From Ceratothoa steindachneri (Eukaryota > Arthropoda > Malacostraca > Isopoda > Cymothoidae), in assembly GCA_963969495.1 (NCBI GenBank), contig OZ018328.1:5487319-5551318 (forward strand): DNA of 64,000 nucleotides, read 5' to 3'. Numbering within the stretch: the first letter of the stretch is position 1; each line of letters starts with the position of its first letter. Positions 55,155 to 64,000 of the stretch are shown piece after piece. The translations under genes were made by a program, and so were the position numbers. Below the pieces are notes generated by a model. It saw nothing but the letters and a program-made list of their open reading frames with translations, did no database searches and had not been told where the DNA came from.

Positions 55155-58058
55155 ATGAGAGGACATTATAGTACTGAAAGTAGAATGGACTTGGCAGATA
55201 ACAGAAATAGGTTCCAAGGCGATAGAGGTGAGGTCATTCAAGTTTCAAGAGGTGCTTCAGGGATAGGGGGGTTAAATTGTTTCTATACAAATGCTCGTAG
55301 TCTTAGAAACAAGAAGGATGAGCTATTTAGTTATATTAGCAATGAGGATATAGATATATTATGCGTTACTGAATCATGGGTTAATGAAATAGAATTTAGT
55401 GACACTATAAGTGAATTTGATTTTCAGGGCTATAATATGTACATTAGTCAAAGGACAGGTAGGATTGGTGGAGGAATAATTATCTATATAAAAAACAACA
55501 TTGTTTCAAGTTTAAATACTTCAATAAAGCAGGATTGAGTTGAGTCACTTTGGATAGATATTAGGTTCAGTAAAAATAGAATGGTGCATTTGGGAGCTTT
55601 TTACAGGCCACCTGGGCAGACTGATGATATAGATGAACTAATGATAAGGGAAATAAGTAAGGGATGTGAAACAGATGCAGTTATTATTGGGGACTTCAAC
55701 TTAAACTCTGTGGACTGGGAAAATATGATAGGTAGGGATAGAACAAGTGGCAGGTTCATAGAATGCTTTGAGGATAATTTTTTGAATCAATTTGTTAACG
55801 ATTCAACGAGGGGGGACAATATATTAGATTTAGTACTTTCTAACAGTGATCATTTAGTTCAAGAATTGACTGTTGGGGAAGCATTGGGAAATAGTGACCA
55901 TCAGATAGTTCGTTTTAACTTGGGAATTGAAAAGGGTAAAATAACTGAGAATGCTGAAAAAGTTCCAAATTTTCATAAGGGAGATTATGTAAAACTTCGA
56001 AGCTTGCTAAATTTGGTAGACTGGGATATAAAATTCAGAGGTAAAAATGCTTATGGGATGTGGGATACTTTCAAGCATATAATAAATGTAGTCCAAGAAC
56101 AATGTATCCCAATGAAGGCCATTAGGAACAAAAGTAGGAAACCATTATGGTGGAATCAGGAGATAGCTAGAAAAATTTCAGAGAAGAAAAGGGCATATAA
56201 AAAATTACAGGTAGAAAATAATATTCAAAATTTCAGTGATTATAGAATGGCTAGGAATGAGTTAAATAAGATTATAAAGAAGAACAAAAGGGTGTCAGAA
56301 ATTAAATTAGCTCAGGATAGCAACAAAGATCCTAGAAAGTTCTTTAGTTACTATAAAATTAATAACAAGTGTGGCAGAGTTAAAATAGGACCTATCAAAT
56401 ATGAAGGGTTTGTGAGAGAAACTGATGAGGAAATAGTTGAGGTACTAAATGGTCATTTTGCATCAGTATTTACAAAAGAGAAACTAAATAGTCCTATGTA
56501 TAGTACTCATAGGTCAGGAAAAGAGGTGTTTACTAACATTTGTGTGGATCGGAGGATGATAAAAGGACTAATAGGTGATTTAGATACTACCAAGGCCTCC
56601 GGCCCTGATAATATTCATTCTAGGATACTTAAAGAAGGGGTAGAAAGTATCTCAATAGCTCTGGACAAGTTATATACTAGGTCATTGGAATATGGAGAAA
56701 TACCCGATGATTGGAAGAGAGCGAATGTAGTCCCCATTTTCAAGAAGGGTAGTAAAGAGGATCCAAATAACTTTAGACCGGTTAGCCTAACTCCTGTAGT
56801 CTGTAAAATTCTTGAGAAAATAGTTAAAAAAGGGATTTGCCAACATCTAGAGAGGGAGGGGTTAATCAGCAATGCTCAGCATGGGTTTAGATCAGGTAGA
56901 TCATGTTTGACTAACTTACTAGACTTTCTGGAGTTTGTAACAGATCAAGTAGATAAGGGAGAGAATGTAGATATAATTTACTTAGATTTTAGTAAAGCAT
57001 TTGATAAGGTACCACACAGGAGACTAGTTCATAAATTAAAAATGATTGGGATATGTGGGGGTGTTTCAAATTGGATAGCTGAGTGGCTGAAAGACAGGAA
57101 GCAAAGGGTAGTGCTAAATGGTGTAAAGTCAGAGTGGAGGGATGTTATCAGTGGGGTTCCTCAGGGATCAGTTCTCGGTCCATTATTATTTGTCATCTAT
57201 ATAAACGATCTTGGGGAGGCAGTTAATAATAAAGTGTCAATTTTTGCGGATGATACCAAATTAGCAGCTGTAGCTAAAGATATTGATGATAATTTTAAAG
57301 TGCAGGGGGACTTAAATAAATTGTTATCCTGGGCACATAAGTGGCAAATGACTTTCAACCTTGATAAGTGCAAAGTTATTAACATGGGAAAAGATAATAG
57401 AGAATTTAACTATGAAATGGATGGGCATTGGCTGAGCTCAGTAGAGGATGAGAAAGATCTAGGAGTAGTAATAGATAAGTCATTAAGGTTTTCTAAGCAG
57501 TGTATTGAAGCAAGAAATAGGGCAAATAGAGTGCTGTGTTTTATTAAGAGAAATGTCAGTTACAAAAGTAAGGAGGTTATTCTTAAACTCTATAACTCTT
57601 ATGTTAGGCCACATCTAGAGTACTGTATACAGGCATGGTCCCCACATTTTAGACACGATATTAACCTTCTTGAGTCAGTGCAACGGAGGGCAACAAAGAT
57701 TATTCCTTCCCTGAGGCACCTTGAATATGAAGATAGACTGAGGGTATTAAATATGTTCTCGTTCGAAAGGAGGTGTGTGAGAAGGGATATGATTGAGCTG
57801 TTTAAAATTTTTTCCGGGATAGATAAATTGGATGTTAGCAAGTTTTTTGAGTTAGATGATGGAAATCGGACTAGAGGTCACCACTTGAAAATTAAAAAGC
57901 AAGGGTGTAGGTTGGATTTAAGAAAATATTTTTTCACCAATAGAGTGGTAGACTTCTGGAACAAATTGCCGCAGAGGGTAGTAGGTAGTCCAAATCTAAA
58001 TGTATTTAAGAGTAGGTTGGATGAGTTTATGGGAAGGGAAGGTTGTGATGGTTCCTAA
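55155..58058 (+). pseudogene. CR1 ORF2 (endonuclease-RT), one in-frame stop
   Basis: Endonuclease motifs: LNCFYTNARSLRNKKDEL, ILCVTESW (catalytic Glu), GGGIIIYIKNN, then a TGA at 55536-55538, then VHLGAFYRPPGQTDDIDEL, AVIIGDFNLNSVDWENM and ALGNSDHQIVRF (SDH). RT motifs: FRPVSLTPVVCKILEKIV, GFRSGRSCLTNLLDFL, YLDFSKAFDKVPH (Asp), SGVPQGSVLGPLLFVIYIND and IFADDTKLAAV (catalytic Asp pair, near 57245). The frame is the same on both sides of the TGA and otherwise unbroken to 58058. CR1 copy b has GAG where this copy has the stop, so the stop is copy-specific. It is otherwise a complete enzyme by sequence. Confidence 0.87.
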
Positions 58059-58212
58059 GTTTTGTATATATTAATATTGTTTGTATATATCTATAGCTGC
58101 ATGATTTAGTTCTTGACAAGCCTTGATTGGTGATACCCTTGTTTCTGGATGCAATCCTCTGGATGTAGTTTTCCTGGGAGTTTGGGTGCCTTGAAAAAGA
58201 GGCCGCTTGACT

Positions 58213-58385
58213 CGGATGACCTATGATGAGCCCTTGTGGCTTTTGTCATCCGTTATATTATATTGTGGGGGACTTTGATTTTGTCTTCCCCTGGTGATGG
58301 TGCTTTTTGTGGGTGGGTTTTGACGGAGGCAGATGACCTTTGATAGGCCCTTGTGGCTTTTGTCATCCGTGTAATTATGTTATGT
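58213..58385 (+). other. CR1 3' UTR paired hairpins
   Basis: CGGATGAC...GTCATCCG (58213-58251) forms an 8-bp stem. A second version (GATGACC...TGTCATCCG) lies at about 58338-58371, just before the TTATG repeats. Similar hairpins end the CR1 pieces near 41650 and 59690. Likely RT recognition ends; inferred from conservation. Confidence 0.65.
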
Positions 58386-58405
58386 TATGTTATGTAAAAC
58401 ATCAA

Positions 58406-59132
58406 GCAGAGACAAAATAGGGGCTATTAATTATGAAGGGATTGTGAAGGAATTTGATGAGGAAATAGTAGAGGTTCTTAATGATCATTTTGCTTCAGTA
58501 TTTACAGAAGAGAATGAATGGTTTAATTTGTGATAGTTCTAGGTCAGGGGATGAGGTATTGAATACCATTAGTGTAGATAGGCTTATAATTGATTTGAAT
58601 ACTAGTAAGGCATCTGGCCCAGATGACATTCATTCTAGGATATTTAAAGAAGGTATACAAAGTATTGCAGTAGCTCTTGAAAAGATATATACTAGATCAC
58701 TAGAGTTTGGAGAAATACCTAATGATTGGAAAACAGCAAATGTAGTGCCAATTTTTAAGAAAGGAAGTAAAGAGGACCCCCAAATAACTACAGATGTTTT
58801 AGCTTAACATGTACAGTGTATAATTTGTAAAATTCCTAAGAAGGTAGCTAAGAAGAGTATTTCTGAGCATCTAGAAAGAGGTAGCTTAATAAATGATGCT
58901 CAGCATGGGTTTAGAAGTGGTAGATCATGTTTAACAAACTTAGTGGAATTTATGGATCATGTAATTAAACATTTAGATAAGGGAGAAAATGTTGATGTAA
59001 TTTATTTAGATTTTTGTAAAGCTTTTGATAAGATTACACATAGACGACTAGTTCACAAATTAAAAATGCATGGGATTATGGTAGAGTTTTGAATTAGATA
59101 ACTGAGTGGCTGAAAGACAGGAAACAGAGGAT
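58406..59132 (+). pseudogene. CR1 RT fragment, head-to-tail after main copy
   Basis: Starts directly after the TTATG tail with RT-proximal sequence (GAGGAAATAGTAGAGGTTCT). It runs through TSKASGPDDIHSRIFKEGIQ and NDWKTANVVPIFKKGSKEDP, and on to the motif A region (a FDK-like DFCKAFDKI), stopping at GAAAGACAGGAAACAGAGG. 5'- and 3'-truncated, with frame breaks. Confidence 0.78.
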
Positions 59133-59575
59133 GGTAGTGACATGACTGGAAAATTGACAGTGGGAAAATTAACAATGAGGCAAATTGCCAGTAAGGAAAA
59201 TTAACATGCAATTTAATTTAAAATTAACTATATTTTTATGAAAAAGTAAAAGCTCAAATATTTAATTTAATTAAAAATAGTTACATCAATCTTGTTTTCC
59301 CAACCACCAAGAAAAGTTTATGAATTATTTCTCTGACTAAAAATCTAATCTAAGTTTAATTATTTAAGTATGGAAACTTGAACATGAAAGTACAACTTTA
59401 AAAAACATGTAAATTATATCCCACAGAGCGAAGAAAGGATAACTTATCATTTTCTTTGTATTGGCTTATGATTTTCACCAACTTGTCATTGATGTTTTTA
59501 TACTTCTTTCTTGTGTGAATTTCTTCTCCTACTTCATATTAACGTTCTGGGATTTTTGCGAGTGTTTCATTGTTT
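59133..59575. other. Unknown AT-rich insert inside CR1 remnant
   Basis: CR1 coding sequence stops at 59132 and CR1 3' UTR begins at about 59580. Between them is unrelated AT-rich sequence whose first 70 bases repeat a GGAAAATT(A/G)AC-like motif about every 20 bases. No ends or coding capacity recognised. Confidence 0.4.
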
Positions 59576-59705
59576 TGGAGGGATTTTATTTGTCTTCCCC
59601 TGGTGATGGTGCTTTTTGTGGGTGGGTTTTGACGGAGGCGGATGACCTTTGATAGGCCCTAGTGGCTTTTGTCATCCGTGAAATTATGTTATGTTATGTT
59701 AGTTA
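59576..59705 (+). mobile_element. CR1 3' UTR end
   Basis: TCTTCCCCTGGTGATGGTGC...GATGACCTTTGATAGGCCC...GTCATCCGTG, with a TTATG-repeat tail. Nearly identical to the second half of the main copy's 3' UTR (58285-58400). Confidence 0.82.
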
Positions 59706-60489
59706 CCTAATGCTAGGATGAATTCTGGAAAGAGTTTTTGTAAAAGCATTATTAAAACCCTCAATACTGTTATTTGTTCTTGTCTCACAATTTAAAACCC
59801 TAGAGTATACATTCCACATCTGTATTGGGAATAATGGCATTGCTCTTCTCTTATTCTTTCATCTTACTGACATAATGCCAATATAATTTCATTCAAAGTA
59901 TGCAATGAATTCTTGAGGGATATCCTCATCAGCAGATAACTCTTTGCAAAGGTGGAAAAACGATGTATTTTTAAACTTAAGCTGCTATCATTGTGATAGC
60001 ATTGTCAAAATCCAAGATCTGTTATTTTTCTGTAGAGGGATTGAGAAAAAAACAAAAACAAACCCAGTGTGCTCAGTAAATGGGAAAACAGCTATAATTG
60101 CATTAATAGAAGCAATTTCAAAATCGCTCATTATAGAGATTGGACTTTCATTGACAAAGTCTTTAAGCTTTTAAAAAATGTAATTTTATACATTTCCTCA
60201 GTTTTGTTCAGGAGGAGTGCAAACACACAGGGAAAGCTGCTCCTTCCACAATTTGTATATAGTAAAAAGTTGATAGAATATGCACGGTGATGCTTTAAAG
60301 GGCCCATCGACTGACCAATATTATACATACATTATTTAATCTTGAATTCCAGATTGCATAGCTAATATCAATATTTTTTTTCATTATCTTCTCCTGAATC
60401 ACTTTGTAAGAATTTCTCACCAGTCAAAGAATTGAAATTAGGGGGAATAGTAAAGCCTGTCCTTGTAAAGAGGGTCAGTGGAGCTTTAG
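59706..60489. other. No gene assigned
   Basis: AT-rich sequence. Open frames at 59944-60290 have no recognised domain. Confidence 0.4.
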
Positions 60490-61500
60490 AAGTATTCTTT
60501 TTCCAATTTCTCTTTGGGAGGTCGTAAATAGCAAAGTGTCAATTTTTGCTGATCACACAAAAGTAGCAACTGTAGTTAGGAGTATTTCTAAACAATGTAT
60601 TGAGGCAAAAATTGTAGCAAACAGATTGTTAGTTACAAAAGTAAGGAGGTTATCCTTAAACCCTACAACTTGTATATTAGGCCACATTTAGAGTACTGTA
60701 TACAAGCTTGGTATCTACACTTTAGACATGATATCAACCTGCTAGAATCAGTGCAAAGGAGGGCAACAAAGATCATACCTTCACTGAAGCACCTTGAATA
60801 TGTAGATAGGTTGAGGGTGCTAAATATGTTCTCCTTCTGAGGTCAGATATGATTGAGCTATTTAAAATCCATTCTGGGGTAGATAAGTGAGATTTTAGAA
60901 TGCCTTTTGAGTTGGAAGGTAGTAATAATCGGGACCACCACTTTAAAAAAAATTTTAAAAAACAAAGATTAGGTTGGATGTGAGAAAGTATTTTTTCACG
61001 AACAGAGAACAGAGTGGTATATTATTGGAATGGTTTACCAGAGGAGGTAATAAGCAGTCTAAATTTAAACATTTTCAAACGCACGTTAGATGAGTATTAG
61101 GGGAGGATAAATTATCATTGTTTTTAAGTTGTATTGGGGCAAATTTAATATTGTAATATCAATTTGTGTATATATTTTATTTATGTATATTGCATGATTT
61201 AGCTTGTTGACAAAACATGATGATGATGCCCTTTTAAGTAGTTCAGACACGTTAGATGAGTATTAGGGGAGGATAAATTATCATGGTTTTCAAGTTGTAT
61301 TGGGGCAAATTTAATATTGTAATATCAATTTGTGTATATATTTTATTTATGTATATTGCATGATTTAATTTGTTGACAAAACATGATGATGATGATGCCC
61401 TTTTAAGTAGTTCATGCACAATTTTATAGATGCAGTTTATTGGTTGTGGTTGGCTTGGATGATCTCCGATAGGCCATGTGGTTTTTCTCATCTATTAAAT
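60490..61500 (+). mobile_element. CR1 remnant, plus strand
   Basis: Decayed RT and C-terminal region: TCAATTTTTGCTGATCACAC (ADD region), AGAGTACTGTATACAAGCTT (LEYCIQA), GGAGGGCAACAAAGATCATA (RRATKII), then 3' UTR. It contains a tandem duplication of its 3' end. Confidence 0.72.
61083..61414 (+). repeat. 166-bp tandem duplication of CR1 3' end
   Basis: ACGTTAGATGAGTATTAGGG occurs at 61083 and 61249, and the following ~160 bases are almost identical, through ATGATGATGCCCTTTTAAGT. Confidence 0.88.
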
Positions 61501-61509
61501 TATATTATG

Positions 61510-62280
61510 TTAGGTTATGAATTTGTTAAATCCAACTTATCTATCCCAGAACAGATTTTAAAAAGCTCAATCATATCTCCCCTCACACACATCTTCTCTC
61601 AAATGAGAATATATTTAGTACCCTCAGTCTATCTTCATATTCAAGGTGGTTCAGGGGAGGTATTATTTTTGTTGCCCTCCTTTGTACTGACTCTAGCAGG
61701 TTGATGTCATTTCTAAAATGTGGTGACCATGCTTGTATACAGTACTCTAAATGTGGCCTAGCATACAAGTTGTAGAGTTGTAGCTAACATTCGTCTTAAT
61801 GTATCCTATTATTTTGCCTCAATACACTGCTTCAAAAACTTCAGTGTCCTATCTACTACTACTCCTAAGTCTTTGTCATTCTCTATTGCATTCAGCCACT
61901 GCCCATCCATTTCATAGCTAAATTCTCTATTATCTCTTCACATGTTAATAACTTTATATTTTTAAGCTTAGAATTCATTTGCCATTTTTGCGTGCAGCCT
62001 AATAACTTATTTCATTTGCTCTGCACTTTAAAGTTAGCTTCAACTTTATTTAATACAGTTAATAATTTTGTTATCAGCAAAAATTGACACTTTACTATTT
62101 ACACCCTTCCTAAGATCATTTATAAAACTCGGAATATATAATGGGCCTAGAACTAATACCAGAGTTTACACCATTGATAACGTCCCTCTACTCTGACTTC
62201 ATCCCATTTAGTACCTCCCTCTGTTTCCTGTATTTCAGTCATTCAGCCATCCAATTCAAAACTTTCCCACATAGCTCATG
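61510..62280 (-). mobile_element. CR1 remnant, minus strand
   Basis: Minus strand reads YARPHLEYCIQAWSPHFRND, LLESVQRRATKIIPPLNHLE and YEDRLRVLNIFSFERRCV at 61768-61583. Upstream parts (MDGQWLNAIE-like, ADNKIIN region) run to about 62280. It lies tail-to-tail with the plus-strand remnant. Confidence 0.78.
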
Positions 62281-62439
62281 CATTCCGGCCTGAATGCAAA
62301 TTAGGGAAGCCCTGTCATTGGGTTAACATGAACTATGTAATAGGGCCCGGAGAGTTGTTGGTGCACTTCCCCCTCGCTCCCTCCCAGTGCTACTTGATCT
62401 TTATTTATTATCATAATTAAGTACTATTATTTATTAGTT

Positions 62440-62485
62440 ATTCTTATTTGATATTATTATTATTATCATTTATTATTCTTACAGC
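62440..62485. repeat. TTA/TAT-rich tract
   Basis: Imperfect ATT repeats (TATTATTATTATTATC) next to the 3' end of the following minus-strand LINE. It may be that element's microsatellite tail. Confidence 0.6.
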
Positions 62486-62529
62486 TATCCTCTCAACCTT
62501 TTTCTATCTCATAGAGTTTGGTCTGCTAG

Positions 62530-64000
62530 CCATAAGAACATAAGAAAAGAAGAAGTCTGTAAACTACTAATCAATAGACCTTACGAAGCAGCTCATTTTC
62601 CCATCACCCAGTTCAGTCCCACTTAGCATCTTCATCCATAAATCTATCCAATCTTTTCTTAAAATTCCACAAGGAGGACGCTTCTATCACATTCCTAGTG
62701 AGCCTAATCTATTCATTTACCACTATTTTTAATCCAATTTGTATCAATCTCTTTCCAAAACTTGAACTTTTCAGCTTAAACCCATTGCTACCTATCCTAT
62801 CCTATTCACTAAAAATATGAACTTTACCTGTCTTCCCTATTATATCCTTTTACCCACTTGAAGACTTCAATCAAATCACCTCAAACTCTTCTCCTTTCTA
62901 ATGTATAAAGATTTAGTCTCTAAACCTTTCACCATATGGTAAGCTCCTCAACCCAAGAATCATCTTAGTCATCCTTCTTTGAACAGATTTAAGCAAAGCA
63001 ATATCCATCCTCTAATAGGGTGAGCAAAATTGCACCGTAGAGTCAAGATGAGGCCTAACTAAGGTCAGGTACAATTTCAGAATGATATCATCACTCCTAT
63101 TCACAACTCCCGATAAACCCCAATATCCTTTTAGTTTTTTTCCTAGCACTTATGCACTGCTTTCTAGGCTGAAGGTTAGAACTAACCAAGACACCTGACA
63201 TCTCTTTCACATTCTGACCTTCCTAAAACTCTCCCATTAGGTTTATAATTATTCAGTTAATTATACCTACCTATACTAAGTATACTGCACTTGCTTATGT
63301 TAAATTCAATTTGCCATTTATCTGCCCATTGGCATGGTATGGTCAATTCATCCTGTGATACCTCAGCATCAGAGTCAGACCTTATAATCCTACCTAACTT
63401 TGTATCATTGGCAAACCTGCTCCTGAGGTCTCTACTTATAGCTAAGTCAAGATCATTAATATAAATCAAGAATAACAAAGGCCACAGCAATGACCCCCTG
63501 AGGAACCACACTGGCAACATTCCTTCACTCAGATTTAATCCCATCAATACTAACTATTTGCTGTCTGTTACTAAGCCATGACTGAATCCACCTAAAAATA
63601 TTTCCATCTATCCAATGCGCTCTAAATTTATTCAAAAGTGTGAAATGTGGCACCCTGTTGAAAGCCTTACTAAAATCCAAGTAAATAATATTGTAATTCT
63701 CATCTCCTTTGACAGCATCATACACCTTTCTATAAAAAGACAGTAAATTAGTCAAACACGATTTACCCCTAGTAAAGCCGTGTTAAGATTCATTAATCAA
63801 CTTATGTTGATCTAAGTGATCCCTAATAGAGTTTGATATTATAGATTCCATCATTTTCCCACCCCTGATGTCAAACTCACTGGTCGGTAATTAGATATAT
63901 TGTTTTAGCCCCATTCTTACTTAAATCTAGGTTTTACATTACCTTTCTTCCAAAATAGGCATGTTAGGGGCTCACTTAACACATCTTTACCTTTCTTCCA
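62530..64000 (-). mobile_element. Second CR1-like subfamily, minus strand, runs off window
   Basis: Minus-strand coding scraps differ from LINE B: NIIYLDFSKAFNRVPHFTLL (motif A), WIQSWLSNRQQIVSIDGIKS, LLWPLLFLIYINDLDLAISR (degraded motif B), SRFANDTKLGRII (motif C as FAND instead of FADD) and WADKWQIEFNISKCSILSIG. The C-terminal part near 62640-62700 encodes a WNFKKRLDRFMDE-like end. The missing catalytic Asp and stops show it is inactive. Its 5' part lies beyond the right edge. Confidence 0.72.

Larger units (their letters stand above)
55150..58405 (+). mobile_element. CR1 (LINE B), nearly intact copy
   Basis: The best LINE B copy: endonuclease from about 55250, RT, C-terminal domain, and a 3' UTR with two hairpins and a TTATG-repeat tail ending near 58402 (ATTATGTTATGTTATGTTATG). 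CR1-clade assignment rests on the C-terminal motifs (VRPHLEYCIQAWSP, LESVQRRATK, RKYFFTNRVVDFWNKLP). No ORF1 was found upstream, so the copy is probably 5'-truncated. The closest related fragments in the window are much more decayed. Confidence 0.87.

Noticed and set aside
1..64000. CRISPR array, rRNA, bacterial operons or phage genes
   Set aside because: No regularly spaced repeats with unique spacers, no rRNA-like sequence, and all coding evidence is eukaryotic.

Overview
This is a window of a repeat-rich eukaryotic nuclear genome. Spliced exons with GT/AG borders, long introns and dense LINEs and cut-and-paste transposons exclude a bacterial or organellar source. The mix (GC-rich LINEs with an RNase H domain, CR1-clade LINEs, mariner, piggyBac, a Penelope-type GIY-YIG fragment) fits an arthropod, and a crustacean is my best guess. 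That is inference; no species marker is present.

Host genes. The left part carries the 3' half of a CLEC16A / ema (endosomal membrane-associated autophagy regulator) orthologue on the + strand. Six phase-compatible exons are clear (457-653, 1956-2117, 8326-8464, 9118-9269, 9657-9817, 10201-10337). A seventh (10504-10564) is plausible but has a frame conflict and an in-frame stop. Two or three likely C-terminal exons lie beyond a ~17 kb repeat-filled intron (27751-27867, 27954-28129, perhaps 28506-28520). A further well-formed exon of unknown identity lies at 49427-49529.

Mobile DNA. LINE family A (endonuclease-RT-RNase H) has a full-length copy at 2578-8187 with a 9-bp target duplication, inside a CLEC16A intron. 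Degraded or truncated copies lie at 12560-18350, 26425-27055, 42047-45136, 45137-46462 and 51890-52340. LINE family B (CR1 clade) has a near-intact copy at 55150-58405 and many fragments. A third LINE (C) lies on the minus strand inside a family A copy. DNA transposons include two mariners, a piggyBac with TTAA ends, and three elements with terminal inverted repeats at 30.5-39.8 kb. One of those three (TE3) is nested in another (TE1), and TE1 and TE2 sit about 10 bp apart in a single CR1 copy. Several insertions can be ordered in time because related copies supply the empty site.

Most notable: an approximately 85-bp tandem repeat just upstream of the second CLEC16A exon, whose units contain degraded copies of that exon's first codons; the nested TE1/TE3/TE2 block with inferable target sites; and a piggyBac with a 52-bp CR1 patch. 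I found no candidate for a wholly new system beyond these.
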